Of a stretch of DNA of 51,897 nt, positions 42,146-51,331 are shown in pieces. The notes beneath the pieces are model-generated. The model was not told the origin of the DNA. It made no database searches and saw only the letters and a list, made by a program, of their open reading frames with translations. Where the stretch lies: positions 1 through 51,897 of the forward strand of contig NZ_SSXI01000094.1 of assembly GCF_004803405.1 (NCBI RefSeq), in the 5' to 3' direction. The position numbers and the translations under genes are program-made. The stretch is from Nocardioides sp. GTDB lineage: Bacteria; Actinomycetota; Actinomycetes; Propionibacteriales; Nocardioidaceae. Numbering within the stretch: position 1 is the first letter of the stretch; the number at the start of each line of letters is the position of its first letter.

Positions 42146-42166
42146 CCATGAAGTGTTGCTTCATGG
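42146..42166. promoter_or_regulatory. Putative LysR operator dyad
   Basis: CCATGAAG and CTTCATGG, perfect 8-bp arms around TGTTG, in the 196-bp space between lysR and prpF. ATGAAG recurs at 42059 and 42080, suggesting further half sites. Confidence 0.6.
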
Positions 42167-42255
42167 CGATGTGCAGAACCGTGATTGTGCTACAACTCAC
42201 CTGGCCTCAACCTGAGTAGGTCCGGAACGTCCGGACTGTCGTCTCAGGAGGCAAC

Positions 42256-43365
42256 ATGCGCGAGATCGCCGCGACCTGGATGCGGGGCGGTACCAGCAAG
42301 TGCTGGGTCTTCCGTCGCGACGACCTGCAGGTCCCGGACATGTCTGTCGATGAGGTGCTGCTGCGCATCTACGGCAGCCCGGACCACCGGCAGGTCGACG
42401 GCGTGGGTGGGGGTACGTCCACCACGAGCAAGGCGGTCATCCTCGCTCCCTCATCAGCTACGGGTGTGGACGTTGAGTACACGTTCGCCCAGGTCGGCAT
42501 CGACGAGCCGAAGGTCGACTGGGGCAGCAACTGCGGCAACTGCTCCGCCGTGGTCGCGTCGTTCGCGATCCGTGAAGGCTGGGTGGGGACCGACGCGCCG
42601 GAGACGTCCGTGCGGGTCCTCAACACCAACACCAACCAGCTCATCGTGCAACACGTGCCGACTCCCGGGGGCCTGCTCGACGAGGCTGCGTCCGAGACGA
42701 TCCCGGGCGTCCCCTTCCCCGGCGCTCCGGTGCGCATGGGCTTCGTCGATCCGGCCGGCCGGAGCACCGGACGGCTCTTCCCCACGGGTCGGCAGCGCGA
42801 CATCCTGTCGGAGGCCGTGGGCGGGGTGACTGTCACGCTGGTCGACGCGGGCGCTCCGGTCGTGGCGGCCAATGCCTCCGACTTCGGTGTGCAGGGGAAC
42901 GAGGAGATCGCCGAGCTCGATCTGGTTCCGGGGCTGCTGGCCCGCCTCGACGCGGTACGTCGTGAAGCGGGGGTCCTGATGGGACTCGCGGAGAGCCCAG
43001 GTGCCGTCGCCCGCGCCGTTCCGAAGCTCGCGCTGATCTCGGCTCCCGGCTCTCAGAGCGTCGAAGGCAACGACCTGACCGTCCGCATGCTGTCGATGGG
43101 GCGCTTCCACCCGGCCGTCCCGGTCACCGGCTCCGTGGCGCTGACCCTGGCAGCGGGCGCCCCAGGCACGGTCGTGCACGACCTCGTGCCCACCCTCCGA
43201 CCCACGACCGGCCTGAGACTGCGCACGCCGGCGGGGTGCGTGAGCACCTTCGCCGAGGACCACGACGGTGTCCCCGTCGTCGGCGTCGTGCGCACCTACC
43301 GGCGGCTGGCCCACGGGTCCGTGGTGCTGCCGGACCCACCGCTCCTGCCATCGGCCTCGGCATGA
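42256..43365 (+). CDS. PrpF-family isomerase
   Basis: A 369-aa protein of the PrpF family, whose members isomerise double bonds in tricarboxylates such as 2-methylaconitate or 4-oxalomesaconate. The hallmark N-terminus is ATWMRGGTSK; GGGTSTTSKAVIL and WGSNCGNCSAVVASFA follow. Residue 17 is Cys where many members have Gly (GTSKG). AGGAGG lies 5 nt before the ATG. It leads an operon with a tripartite tricarboxylate transporter, so it probably prepares the imported acid for metabolism. Confidence 0.88.
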   Translation: MREIAATWMRGGTSKCWVFRRDDLQVPDMSVDEVLLRIYGSPDHRQVDGVGGGTSTTSKAVILAPSSATGVDVEYTFAQVGIDEPKVDWGSNCGNCSAVVASFAIREGWVGTDAPETSVRVLNTNTNQLIVQHVPTPGGLLDEAASETIPGVPFPGAPVRMGFVDPAGRSTGRLFPTGRQRDILSEAVGGVTVTLVDAGAPVVAANASDFGVQGNEEIAELDLVPGLLARLDAVRREAGVLMGLAESPGAVARAVPKLALISAPGSQSVEGNDLTVRMLSMGRFHPAVPVTGSVALTLAAGAPGTVVHDLVPTLRPTTGLRLRTPAGCVSTFAEDHDGVPVVGVVRTYRRLAHGSVVLPDPPLLPSASA

Positions 43366-43423
43366 CCATCCACCCCCTTGACACGGGACGTCCGTGCGAG
43401 GCTCGCTTCACCTGGAGGAACTC

Positions 43424-44623
43424 ATGACCCAGCACGTCAACGAAGAGGACGTGGCCACGACCGGAGACCATGACGTCAGTCCCGCGCAGGACTCGCTCGA
43501 GCGCCCTGCGCCGAGCCCGCGACTCACCGGCGCGATCGTGGCCGGCTTCGCGGCGCTGGCGGTGGGCGTCTCCGTGCTGGGCGGTGACCTGTTGAACCCG
43601 CCGGCCTCCACCACCGACGGCGACTACTCCGGTGAGACCGTCGAGATGATGATCCCCCTGGCCGAGGGCGGCGGCACGGACACCTGGGCTCGCTTCGTTG
43701 GGGCCGAGCTGACCGAGGCGGTGCCCGGCTCCCCGGGACTCGCCCCTGTCAACGACGACGGCGGCGAGGGCATCCTCGGCACGAACCACTTCATGACCTC
43801 CGCGAAGTCCGACGGGACGGAGGTCCTGGTCAGCACGGCCTCCACGGTGGTGCCCTACCTCCTCGAGCTGCCAGCGGTGCACTACGACTTCACGGAGCTG
43901 CGGCCCATCCTGGCCAACGGCACCGGGGCAGTGGTCTACGCCCGGACCGGCGCCGGCGTGCGCGGCGTCGAGGACCTCGTGGACCGGGACAAGCCACTGG
44001 TCTTCGGCGGCATCGCGGCGACCAGCCTCGACCTCACGACGCTGCTGGCCTTCGACCTCCTCTCCGCCGATGTCGAGGCGACCTTCGGGTTCGAGGGCCG
44101 CGGCCCGGTCAACCTCGCGCTGCAGCGCGGCGAGGTGGACATCGACTACCAGACCACCTCGTTCTACGGTCCGGCGGTGGAGCCGCTGGTGGAGGACGGC
44201 ACCGCGGTGCCGCTCTTCTCCCTGGGACAGGTGGACGAGGCCGGTGAGATCGTGCGCGATCCCAACTTCCCCGATCTTCCCACTGTCGTCGAGGTGTACG
44301 AGCAGCTCCACGGGGAGCAGCCGGACCCGCAGGTACTGGACACGTACCGGGCGATCCTGGCGCTGACGTACACCTATCAGAAGGCGCTCTGGGTCCCAGA
44401 GGACACCCCGGACGAGGCAGTCGAGCTGCTGCGGTCCACGGCCGAGGACATGGGCGCCGACCCCAAATTCCAGAAGTCCGCGGCCGAGGTCCTCGGTGGC
44501 TACCCGATCGACGCCTCGGCTGACCTCGCCGAGCGCATCGGTGAGGCATACCGGGTGGACGAAGACGTCCGCGAGGACGTGCTCGAGCTGCTCGAGACCG
44601 ACTACGACATCACGATCGACTAG
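43424..44623 (+). CDS. tctC: TctC-type tripartite tricarboxylate transporter binding protein
   Basis: A 399-aa extracytoplasmic substrate-binding protein. After a 35-residue polar N-terminus comes a membrane helix (GAIVAGFAALAVGVSVLGG), which probably anchors it outside the cell. The binding domain starts with VEMMIPLAEGGGTDTWARFV, the TctC/Bug signature around the ligand carboxylate. GGAGG lies 6 nt before the ATG. The next gene encodes the membrane subunits. The C-terminus is rich in acidic residues. Confidence 0.88.
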   Translation: MTQHVNEEDVATTGDHDVSPAQDSLERPAPSPRLTGAIVAGFAALAVGVSVLGGDLLNPPASTTDGDYSGETVEMMIPLAEGGGTDTWARFVGAELTEAVPGSPGLAPVNDDGGEGILGTNHFMTSAKSDGTEVLVSTASTVVPYLLELPAVHYDFTELRPILANGTGAVVYARTGAGVRGVEDLVDRDKPLVFGGIAATSLDLTTLLAFDLLSADVEATFGFEGRGPVNLALQRGEVDIDYQTTSFYGPAVEPLVEDGTAVPLFSLGQVDEAGEIVRDPNFPDLPTVVEVYEQLHGEQPDPQVLDTYRAILALTYTYQKALWVPEDTPDEAVELLRSTAEDMGADPKFQKSAAEVLGGYPIDASADLAERIGEAYRVDEDVREDVLELLETDYDITID

Positions 44624-44633
44624 GGGCAACACC

Positions 44634-46697
44634 ATGACTGACGCAGCGTTCTCGGCACTGGCCTCCCTGGCCGATCCCTCACTTCTCCTCATGCTCGCCA
44701 TCGGCGTGCTGGCCGGTCTCGTCATCGGCCTGATCCCGGGCCTCGGTGGCACCGGCGCGGTGGCGATCCTCCTCCCGGTCACGTTCGGCATGGACCCCGA
44801 GCCTGCTCTTGCGATGCTCATCGGTGCCCTGGCCGTGGTGCACACCTCGGATACCGTGGCCGCCGTCCTGCTCGGCGCGCCCGGATCCGCATCGGCCAGC
44901 GTGACCATGCTCGACGGCTACGCGATGGCACGGCAGGGACAGGCCAAACGAGCACTGTCACTCGCCTTCCTCTCCTCGATGGCAGGTGGCCTGATCGGCG
45001 CGGTAGGGCTCACCCTCGCCATCCCGCTGGCACGGCCCCTGGTGCTCTCGTTCGGCAGCCCGGAGCTCTTCATGCTGACCGTCCTCGGGGTCTCACTCGC
45101 CGCCGTGCTCTCGCGCGGCAACGTCGTCAAGGGCCTGACAGCCGGATTCCTCGGCCTCCTGCTCGGCCTCGTCGGTACCTCGCCCACGACCGCCGAGGAG
45201 CGCTTCTCCTTCGGCTCCCTCTTCCTCAGCGACGGCCTCTCGTTGGTCGCAGTGGCGCTGGGTGTGTTCGGGCTCGCCGAGATCGCCAGCCGCGTCGGTC
45301 AACGTCGTGTGGCTGAGAAGCCTGTCGAGCTCACCGGTGGCTGGGCATCCGGCATCCGAGAGTGGCTGACCCACTGGACGCAGGTCATCCGAGGGTCACT
45401 GATCGGGATCTGGGCCGGCATCCTCCCTGGCGTCGGCGCCACGGCGGGCACCTGGCTCGCCTACGGGCAGGCCGTCGCCACCGCCAAGGACAAGCGCAAG
45501 TTCGGCAAGGGCGACCCGCGCGGCATCGTGGGTCCCGAGAGCGCCAACAACTCGGTCGAGGCCGGCGACCTGATCCCGACCTTCCTCTTCGGCATTCCGG
45601 GCGGCGTGCCGTCGGCGATGCTGCTCGGGATGCTGCTGACGTACGGCATCCAGCCGGGGCCGGCCATCGTCACCGACCACCTCGACCTGATGTACCTGAT
45701 CGTCTGGGCGTTCGCGATCGCCTCGATCGCCGGTGCGTTCCTCTGCTTCCTCGCGACGGGTTCACTCGCCAAGCTCACCAGGGTGCCCTTCGCCGTGCTC
45801 GGGCCCGGTCTTCTCGTGGTGATGCTCCTCGGCGCCTTCCAGGAGAGCGGCCAGCTCGGCGACCTGTGGGTGATGGTCGCGCTCGGAGTGGCCGGGTTCT
45901 TCCTCAAGGCCACCGGCATGCCGCGCGCACCGTTCCTGATCGGCTTCGTCCTCGCCATCCCGATGGAGCGCTACTACTACCTGACCGCCAGCCTGTACGA
46001 CGGTGCCGAGTGGATGGCGCGACCGGGCGTCCTCGCCTTCGCCGCACTGCTGGTCGTGCCCGTGCTGTGGTCCCTGATCAAGAGGCTCCGGGGAGCCTCA
46101 GGTGCGGCCGACGACGGTCATCGGGACGAGCACGAGAACGTGGCCGCAGCCGGCGACGAGCTGGAGGGCTCGCTGGCCGGCACGCCCTGGTCCGCCGCCG
46201 TCGCCGTCGTCGCGGTGTTCCTGTTCGGCGGCGCGCTGTGGGTGAGCGGGTCGTTCTCCGAGGAGGCGCGACTGATGCCTCGTCTCGTGGCCGTGTGCGG
46301 TCTGGTCGCTGCGCTCGTGCTGACATGGCAGGAAGCCCGTGTGAACCGCCGGCGAGCCGGGCGGGACGCCGTGAAGGACGCCCGCGAGCCCGCAGGAGGA
46401 TCGGGAGCCACCATGCTCGCCACCCGCGTCGAGCCCAGGGTCGACACCCCAGCCCTGACCCGGCACCACGACCTGGTGATCGCGGCACGCACGTTCGCGG
46501 CCATGGCAGCATTCCTCGTTCTCGTCATGGTCGGGGGCTACGCCGCAGCAACGCTGGTGTTCACCCCGGTGTTCCTCCTGTACGCGGCGCGAACCCGCCC
46601 GCGGACGGCCATCATCTACACCCTCGTCCTCGGCCTCGTGCTGCTGTCCCTGCCCTCCCTGTTGCCCGTCGACCTGCCCCTCGGCGCCCTGCAGTGA
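44634..46697 (+). CDS. TctA-TctB fused membrane subunits of the tricarboxylate transporter
   Basis: A 687-aa integral membrane protein. Residues 1-490 are TctA, with about 12 helices and the signatures GLIPGLGGTGAVAILLPVTF and IWAGILPGVGATAGTWLAYG, plus GIPGGVPSAMLLGMLLTYG. After an acidic linker (about 495-520) comes a TctB-like four-helix part (about 525-687). In most organisms TctA and TctB are separate genes. With TctC it would import a di- or tricarboxylate using the ion gradient. Confidence 0.88.
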   Translation: MTDAAFSALASLADPSLLLMLAIGVLAGLVIGLIPGLGGTGAVAILLPVTFGMDPEPALAMLIGALAVVHTSDTVAAVLLGAPGSASASVTMLDGYAMARQGQAKRALSLAFLSSMAGGLIGAVGLTLAIPLARPLVLSFGSPELFMLTVLGVSLAAVLSRGNVVKGLTAGFLGLLLGLVGTSPTTAEERFSFGSLFLSDGLSLVAVALGVFGLAEIASRVGQRRVAEKPVELTGGWASGIREWLTHWTQVIRGSLIGIWAGILPGVGATAGTWLAYGQAVATAKDKRKFGKGDPRGIVGPESANNSVEAGDLIPTFLFGIPGGVPSAMLLGMLLTYGIQPGPAIVTDHLDLMYLIVWAFAIASIAGAFLCFLATGSLAKLTRVPFAVLGPGLLVVMLLGAFQESGQLGDLWVMVALGVAGFFLKATGMPRAPFLIGFVLAIPMERYYYLTASLYDGAEWMARPGVLAFAALLVVPVLWSLIKRLRGASGAADDGHRDEHENVAAAGDELEGSLAGTPWSAAVAVVAVFLFGGALWVSGSFSEEARLMPRLVAVCGLVAALVLTWQEARVNRRRAGRDAVKDAREPAGGSGATMLATRVEPRVDTPALTRHHDLVIAARTFAAMAAFLVLVMVGGYAAATLVFTPVFLLYAARTRPRTAIIYTLVLGLVLLSLPSLLPVDLPLGALQ

Positions 46698-46740
46698 CCA
46701 GGCCGGCCTCTTCGCCCACGCAACATCGAAAGGAAAGCCG

Positions 46741-47118
46741 ATGACCATCGTCGTCGCCTACGCTGACACCCCGCCCGGACACGCCGCCGTCGCGGCCGCC
46801 GTCGCCGAGTCCACGCGAAACCGGGAGACCGTGATCATCGTGCCCGCCGTACGAGGGGACGCTGCCCCCGACGTGGGGGAGCTTGAGACCCGCTGGCCGG
46901 ACATCGCCGGCCGCGTCGAGGTCGATCGCGGAGACCTGGGCGACCCCAGCGACAACGTCATACAGGTCGCACAACGACGCGACGCCCGCCTGGTGGTCCT
47001 CGGGCTCCGCGCGCGAACGGCGGTCGGGAAGCTGGTCTTCGGCAGCACGGCCCAGCGGATCCTGCTCGACGCGACCTGTCCCGTGCTGGCGGTAAAGCCC
47101 ACCGTCGCTGACGGCTGA
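46741..47118 (+). CDS. Universal stress protein family protein
   Basis: A 125-aa single UspA-like domain. IVVAYADTPPGHAAVAAAVA begins the fold and RRDARLVVLGLRARTAVGKL, then VFGSTAQRILLDATCPVLAV, forms the nucleotide-binding end (G-x2-G-x9-GST type). GAAAGGAAAG lies upstream of the ATG. USP genes often end TRAP/tricarboxylate transporter operons, where they may regulate uptake; this placement is the same. Confidence 0.88.
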   Translation: MTIVVAYADTPPGHAAVAAAVAESTRNRETVIIVPAVRGDAAPDVGELETRWPDIAGRVEVDRGDLGDPSDNVIQVAQRRDARLVVLGLRARTAVGKLVFGSTAQRILLDATCPVLAVKPTVADG

Positions 47119-47262
47119 TCCCCCATCCGGAGCGGTCGGCGCCAATCAGCCCGCACCGGGTGCCACCTGGCAGGCGATCAGGCTCCCCGCGCCCGGCGGG
47201 GTGACGGGCTTAGTGTGGGTGCTGTAGCGGAAGGCGTTCGCTCAACTTAATAGATCTGGCCG

Positions 47263-47281
47263 GTGCACCCCTGGGGTGCAC
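47263..47281. repeat. 19-bp perfect palindrome
   Basis: GTGCACCCC and GGGGTGCAC around a single T. Either a protein-binding site or part of a transcript hairpin. Confidence 0.6.
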
Positions 47282-47396
47282 ACCCCCGAGGTAACGGGAG
47301 GCAACTGGAGGGCGGTTTCACGCTCAGGACCGCAGTTCTCGCCTGATCGAGCGTGGTGTTCCTACGGTTCAACTCCCCCTCGCGCACGTGTGACGG

Positions 47397-47420
47397 GCCC
47401 CGGGACTTCGGATCCGGGGC
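47397..47420 (+). terminator. Hairpin with TTCG tetraloop
   Basis: GCCCCGG and CCGGGGC form the stem, capped by cTTCGg, followed by TTCGTC. It lies 280 nt after the usp gene, so which transcript it ends is unclear. Confidence 0.45.
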
Positions 47421-47669
47421 TTCGTCAATTTCCGTGCCAGTTCCTGTAAGCGGTGGTGTGAAGGCGCCTCGCCGTATTCGGTTGTCGCCGTTGCTGCGGC
47501 GTGTCCCTCCTCCTGTTGGTGTGGTTGTCCGTCTCAGTCACGTAATGGGGGTGCACGGCGCTGGTTTCGGCCTGAATGGTGTCCGAGTCCGCCGGCGGGT
47601 GAGCACTGTGGTGACCGGGCCTTTTGAGGTCTTGACTTAGATCGTGGGCCCTGCCGCCGGGGGCGCGTG

Positions 47670-47929
47670 AGCTGGCCTCGAACCCGGCGGCTTCGCAGGC
47701 GTTCGTCGTACGACGCAACCTGGCAGTGGTATTCCATCCCGAGCTCACCAGCTCGATGCTCGCCGGATGGCTCGGCAACGGCGGTGCGGCCGCGGCCGTC
47801 GCAATGGGAGCCAATGTCGACACTCTGGTAGCTGACACGGCCGCCATCGAAGAGAACGCCCGGCGGCGCAGCCACCGCCTGGTCGACGGTTTCCTCGACC
47901 GCGTCGCCACGGTCGAACTCACGACGTGA
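47670..47929 (+). pseudogene. Remnant of a class I glutamine amidotransferase
   Basis: The frame reads SQAFVVRRNLAVVFHPELTS, then GWLGNGGAAAAVAMG and RRRSHRLVDGFLDRVATVEL. FHPE is the catalytic histidine-glutamate motif of class I glutamine amidotransferases, and the helical ending is typical. The first two-thirds, including the nucleophile cysteine, is missing. Confidence 0.6.
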
Positions 47930-47944
47930 CCCTGACTCCGTATC

Positions 47945-48425
47945 AGAAGGTACTGCGGTCCAGCCGAAGACCTCTTGCAGTCGCTCGGCGAGCACCGGCT
48001 GATCTTGGGAGTAGTCGATCCGCACGCTCGACCCGTTGGGCACCTCGACGCGCTCAGGGGCCAAGTCGTTGAGCCTGCCCGCCTCCGGCCACGGCACCAT
48101 CGCTCGCAGCGCGGCAGTCACGTCGATACGACGAAGATCCTGGGCCGAGTGGACCCGCGCCAACTGCGGCCCGAGCCACGACTGGAGGTCCTGCGTCAGC
48201 GCCTCGTCGCTCACATCGGGCCACGGGTCACCGAGCGCGCGGTGCAGGAAGTCGAGGCTCAGCGATCCACCCGCGCAGGCCGTGACCGAGGGAATCGCTC
48301 TCCTCGCGTGGACGGAGGCGGCCACGGCGCTGCGCGCCCGGAGCGATGCGATCCGGGAGGCGCTGGCGACGGGCGGAACTGAGCTCGATCGCGCCCAGCA
48401 ACGTCCGTCGGCGGGCCAGCACTCG
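47945..48425 (-). pseudogene. Remnant of ATP-dependent helicase HrpB
   Basis: On the minus strand LARRRTLLGAIELSS lies in one frame, then FLHRALGDPWPDVSDEALTQ and VRIDYSQDQPVLAERLQEVF follow in another, ending near EVFGWTAVP. These are consecutive pieces of the HrpB C-terminal region. The ATPase part is absent, a frameshift separates the pieces and the last 60 residues are gone. Confidence 0.72.
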
Positions 48426-48563
48426 CCCTCCAGTCCAGGTGACCTGGTCCCAGTCCGGCGATCAACTCCCCGCTGATGCTGTGTCCCGGGTCCAACCTTG
48501 GTTCGACCTGTGACCGCGGCCGCCTCGGGGGCAGAACCGGTTCGAGGAGCGCCCCGAGTCCCG

Positions 48564-49133
48564 TCAGCGCATATTCGCTGCATCGAGCAAGGCAGTGACC
48601 GTGGGCCTGATGAGCCTGGTCAGGGTGTCGGCTCCGATTCCCGCGCGAGCATTGGCGCCGTCGAAGACCAGGATCAGCTGGCGGGCCAGCAGAAGCGGGT
48701 CGCTCGCCCCACCCTTGCCGGCTTCGCCGCGGAAGAAGGACGCCAGCTTCTCCTTGACCCGGTAGGCCACCTGGCTCGCGGGATGGCTGGGATCCTTGAT
48801 CTCGATCTGGGCGGACAGGTATCGGCAGCCCAGAAAGTCGGGCGTGCTCGCTTGCTTCTCCAGCTGGTCGAAAACGTGCAAGATCCGCTCGCGAGGCGAG
48901 CCCACGAACTCCGCCGGTGGCAGGAGCCGGTCCGCGTAGGAGTCCTCGAGCTGCTCGAGGCATGCGGTCAGCAGCTCGTCCTTGCTCTCGAAGAAAGCGT
49001 ACATGGAGCGTTTGGAGACTCCGGCCGCCTTGCAGAGGGCGTCGACGCCGATGCTCACACCCTCCTGGTAGGTGAGCGTGGCCGCAGCCTCCAGCAGTCG
49101 GTCCCGCGGACTTGATCTCACCTCGGTGGACAT
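48564..49133 (-). CDS. TetR-family regulator of the MFS exporter
   Basis: A 189-aa repressor. The helix-turn-helix is at residues 10-55 (RLLEAAATLTYQEGVSIGVD; ALCKAAGVSKRSMYAFFESK), followed by a helical ligand domain. An imperfect palindrome (49162-49183) sits 30 bp upstream of the ATG, and a perfect version of it sits before the MFS gene, so it probably represses both. Both genes are on the minus strand with the MFS gene upstream. Confidence 0.9.
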   Translation of the reverse strand: MSTEVRSSPRDRLLEAAATLTYQEGVSIGVDALCKAAGVSKRSMYAFFESKDELLTACLEQLEDSYADRLLPPAEFVGSPRERILHVFDQLEKQASTPDFLGCRYLSAQIEIKDPSHPASQVAYRVKEKLASFFRGEAGKGGASDPLLLARQLILVFDGANARAGIGADTLTRLIRPTVTALLDAANMR

Positions 49134-49161
49134 GACGGGAGGATAGCTCCGTTCCAGCGAA

Positions 49162-49183
49162 ATGGAAACCGATCGGTATTCAA
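49162..49183. promoter_or_regulatory. Imperfect operator before tetR
   Basis: TGGAAACCGATCGGTATTCA keeps the left arm and centre of the perfect palindrome at 50787-50808 and differs in the right arm. It suggests autoregulation with weaker binding. Confidence 0.6.
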
Positions 49184-49254
49184 TCTGATGCCCCCGCGCA
49201 GCCTGCCGCGACTGGTCCCGACGGACGGCCGCGGCAGGCGGCGGGGGTTCAGGT

Positions 49255-50754
49255 TCAGTGCGCGATCACGGCCTCGCCCTCCGACGGCGCCAGAGCCGAA
49301 TTCGGCACCACGATTGCCGCGATGATCGCGCCGGCCACGAAGATCCCGGCGCCCCACCAGAAGGTGGCCGTGTAGCCCTCGACGTGGGCCTGCGCCATGG
49401 TGAGAGGGCCGGCCTTGTGCGAGGACAGGTAGTCGGTCATCGCCGACGTGGCGACAGTGGTCAGCAGCGCCGTGCTGATCGAGCCCCCCACTTGCTGGCT
49501 GGTGTTGATCAGCGCCGAGGCGACACCCGCGTCCTCGTGGTGTACGCCCGCGGTGGCGCCCTGGAACGCAGTGGTCATCACGCCCCCCAGGCCGACGCCC
49601 AGCAGGATCAGTCCGGGCATGACACCTGCTGTAAAGCCGCTGTCCAGCCCGAGCTGAGCCAGCAAGATCATGCCAGCCGCGGAGACCAGGAAGCTGATGC
49701 TGAGCACGACCTTCGGACCGACCCTCGGCAGCAGCGCCGACGGCACGATGACCGACGAGACCACGATGCTCGCGACCATCGGAAGGAACGCAACTCCTGC
49801 CTTGATGGGCGAGTAACCGAGGGTGACTGCCAGGTAGTAGGTGAGGAACAGGAAGATCGAGAACATCCCCATGCCCATGACGAACACCGCCAGGAACGAC
49901 CCACCGCGGGTCCGGTCAGCCACGAGTCGAAGCGGCAGCAAGGGATGCGCGACCCGGGCCTCCACCCCCACGAACGCCGCGAGCAGCACGGCGCCGCCGA
50001 TCAGGAAGCCGAGGGCGACCGGGTCGGTCCAGCTGGTCGACTCGACGTGGGAGAACCCGTAGACGATGGCGAACAGGCCGGCACTGGCCACGAGCGTGCC
50101 TGGGATGTCCAGCTTGGGCCGCTCGGAGGCGACATGCTTGGCCAGCAGCAGCACGCCACCCACCAGTGCAAGGCCTGCGAAGCCGATGTTCACGAACATG
50201 ACCCATCGCCAGGAGGCCCATTCGGTGAGCATGCCGCCCAGGAGCAGCCCGATCGCGGCGCCCGCGCCGGACAGTGCACTGAAGATGCCGAAGGCCTTCG
50301 CTCTCTCGGACGGTTCGGTGAAGGTCACGGTGAGCAGCGAGAGCGCAGCGGGTGCCAGCAGTGCGGCGAAGACGCCTTGGCCGACGCGTGCCGCGACCAG
50401 GATCTCGAAGTTGCCGGCCGCACCGCCGATGCCGGACGCAATCGCGAAACCAAGCAGGCCGATCAGGAAGGTGGCACGTCGGCCGAACAGGTCCCCGAGC
50501 CGGCCGCCGAGCATCAGGAGACTGCCGAAGGCCAGGGCGTAACCCGTGATGACCCACTGCCGGTCGCCATCACTGAAGGCGAGGTCCTGTTGCGCGGCGG
50601 GCAGCGCGATGTTCACGACGGTCGCATCGAGAGTGACCATGAGCTGCGCCACGCCCAGCACCACAAGCACCCACCAGCGCGCGGCATGTGAGCCTCGAAA
50701 CCCCGGGTCTGCTTTTTCGGAGGCGGGGGCCGCGCGATCGAGAGCGGTAGTCAT
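49255..50754 (-). CDS. MFS drug exporter, DHA2 family
   Basis: A 499-aa polytopic protein with about 14 helices. Family motifs are LDATVVNIALPAAQQDL in helix 1, GRLGDLFGRRATFLIG in the loop between helices 2 and 3, and the antiporter-type ALSGAGAAIGLLLGGML. DHA2 proteins export drugs and other amphipathic compounds in exchange for protons. AAGGGG lies just before the ATG at 50754. A perfect palindromic operator lies about 33 bp upstream, pointing to drug-induced relief of TetR repression. Confidence 0.92.
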   Translation of the reverse strand: MTTALDRAAPASEKADPGFRGSHAARWWVLVVLGVAQLMVTLDATVVNIALPAAQQDLAFSDGDRQWVITGYALAFGSLLMLGGRLGDLFGRRATFLIGLLGFAIASGIGGAAGNFEILVAARVGQGVFAALLAPAALSLLTVTFTEPSERAKAFGIFSALSGAGAAIGLLLGGMLTEWASWRWVMFVNIGFAGLALVGGVLLLAKHVASERPKLDIPGTLVASAGLFAIVYGFSHVESTSWTDPVALGFLIGGAVLLAAFVGVEARVAHPLLPLRLVADRTRGGSFLAVFVMGMGMFSIFLFLTYYLAVTLGYSPIKAGVAFLPMVASIVVSSVIVPSALLPRVGPKVVLSISFLVSAAGMILLAQLGLDSGFTAGVMPGLILLGVGLGGVMTTAFQGATAGVHHEDAGVASALINTSQQVGGSISTALLTTVATSAMTDYLSSHKAGPLTMAQAHVEGYTATFWWGAGIFVAGAIIAAIVVPNSALAPSEGEAVIAH

Positions 50755-50786
50755 TTTTCCCCTTGCTGTTTTTAGGTCGAAGACCG

Positions 50787-50808
50787 GTGGAAACCGATCG
50801 GTTTCCAC
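50787..50808. promoter_or_regulatory. Perfect 22-bp TetR operator before the MFS gene
   Basis: GTGGAAACCGA followed by its exact reverse complement. It contains GGAAAC-N6-GTTTCC and is repeated imperfectly before the tetR gene at 49162. Confidence 0.78.
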
Positions 50809-50849
50809 AATGCTGACAGATGGGAGCTCATGCCGCAATCCGTCGCCGC

Positions 50850-51277
50850 CTACATGTGTCCGGGGTCACCCCCTAGGTCGCGGGCGGGTGTGGAATCGAC
50901 GAGGGCAAGTTCTTTCTGGTTCACGACTTCGCGGCAGGCCTGGCGCGCGAGAACGGCCTGGTAGACGTTCCCGCAGAAGTGCTGAAAGACCACCGGGGGA
51001 CCGGCCTCACCGGCGAGATGACGGTCTCCGAATGCGCGAAGGGTCGCGACCATCGGATCAAGTGATTTGCCCGGCGTCAGTGAGGTGGTATTTGCACCAC
51101 GGGGCGTTCCGTCGTGATGCACCTGGTGACCAGCTTGGCGGCTACGAGTCTGCGCAGTCGGGTGGTCAGGATTTCGCGCGGTGCGCCGGTGCGACGAATT
51201 GACTCGTCGAAGCGGTGGTTGTCGAGCAGCATCTCCCGCACCGCCAGCGACGTCCCCTTGGCCCCAACCAGCTCCAA
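50850..51277 (-). pseudogene. Frameshifted HxlR-family regulator
   Basis: On the minus strand ELVGAKGTSLAVREMLLDNH, then RRTGAPREILTTRLRRLVAA, is a clear HxlR winged helix, but the frame stops at 51077. Similarity resumes in another frame with TTSLTPGKSLDPMVATLRAF and GDRHLAGEAGPPVVFQHFCG to the stop at 50850. The shift lies near 51080-51110. The first 20 or so residues are also missing. A base-calling error could mimic this single shift. Confidence 0.75.
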
Positions 51278-51331
51278 GCTTCACGCGATGGGACAAGTGC
51301 GCACCGGTCACCACCGAGAAGGGCCCTCGCC

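Larger units (their letters stand above)
47119..47669. other. Hairpin-rich non-coding stretch
   Basis: No convincing gene. It contains CCCCGC/GCGGGG near 47190, a 19-bp palindrome at 47263 and a tetraloop hairpin at 47397. It could hold the operon terminator and perhaps a small RNA; nothing specific was recognised. Confidence 0.4.

Noticed and set aside
47534..48583. A continuous 349-residue minus-strand frame as an intact gene
   Set aside because: Only residues about 108-215 have family similarity (HrpB); the ends are out-of-frame sequence, so it is treated as a pseudogene.
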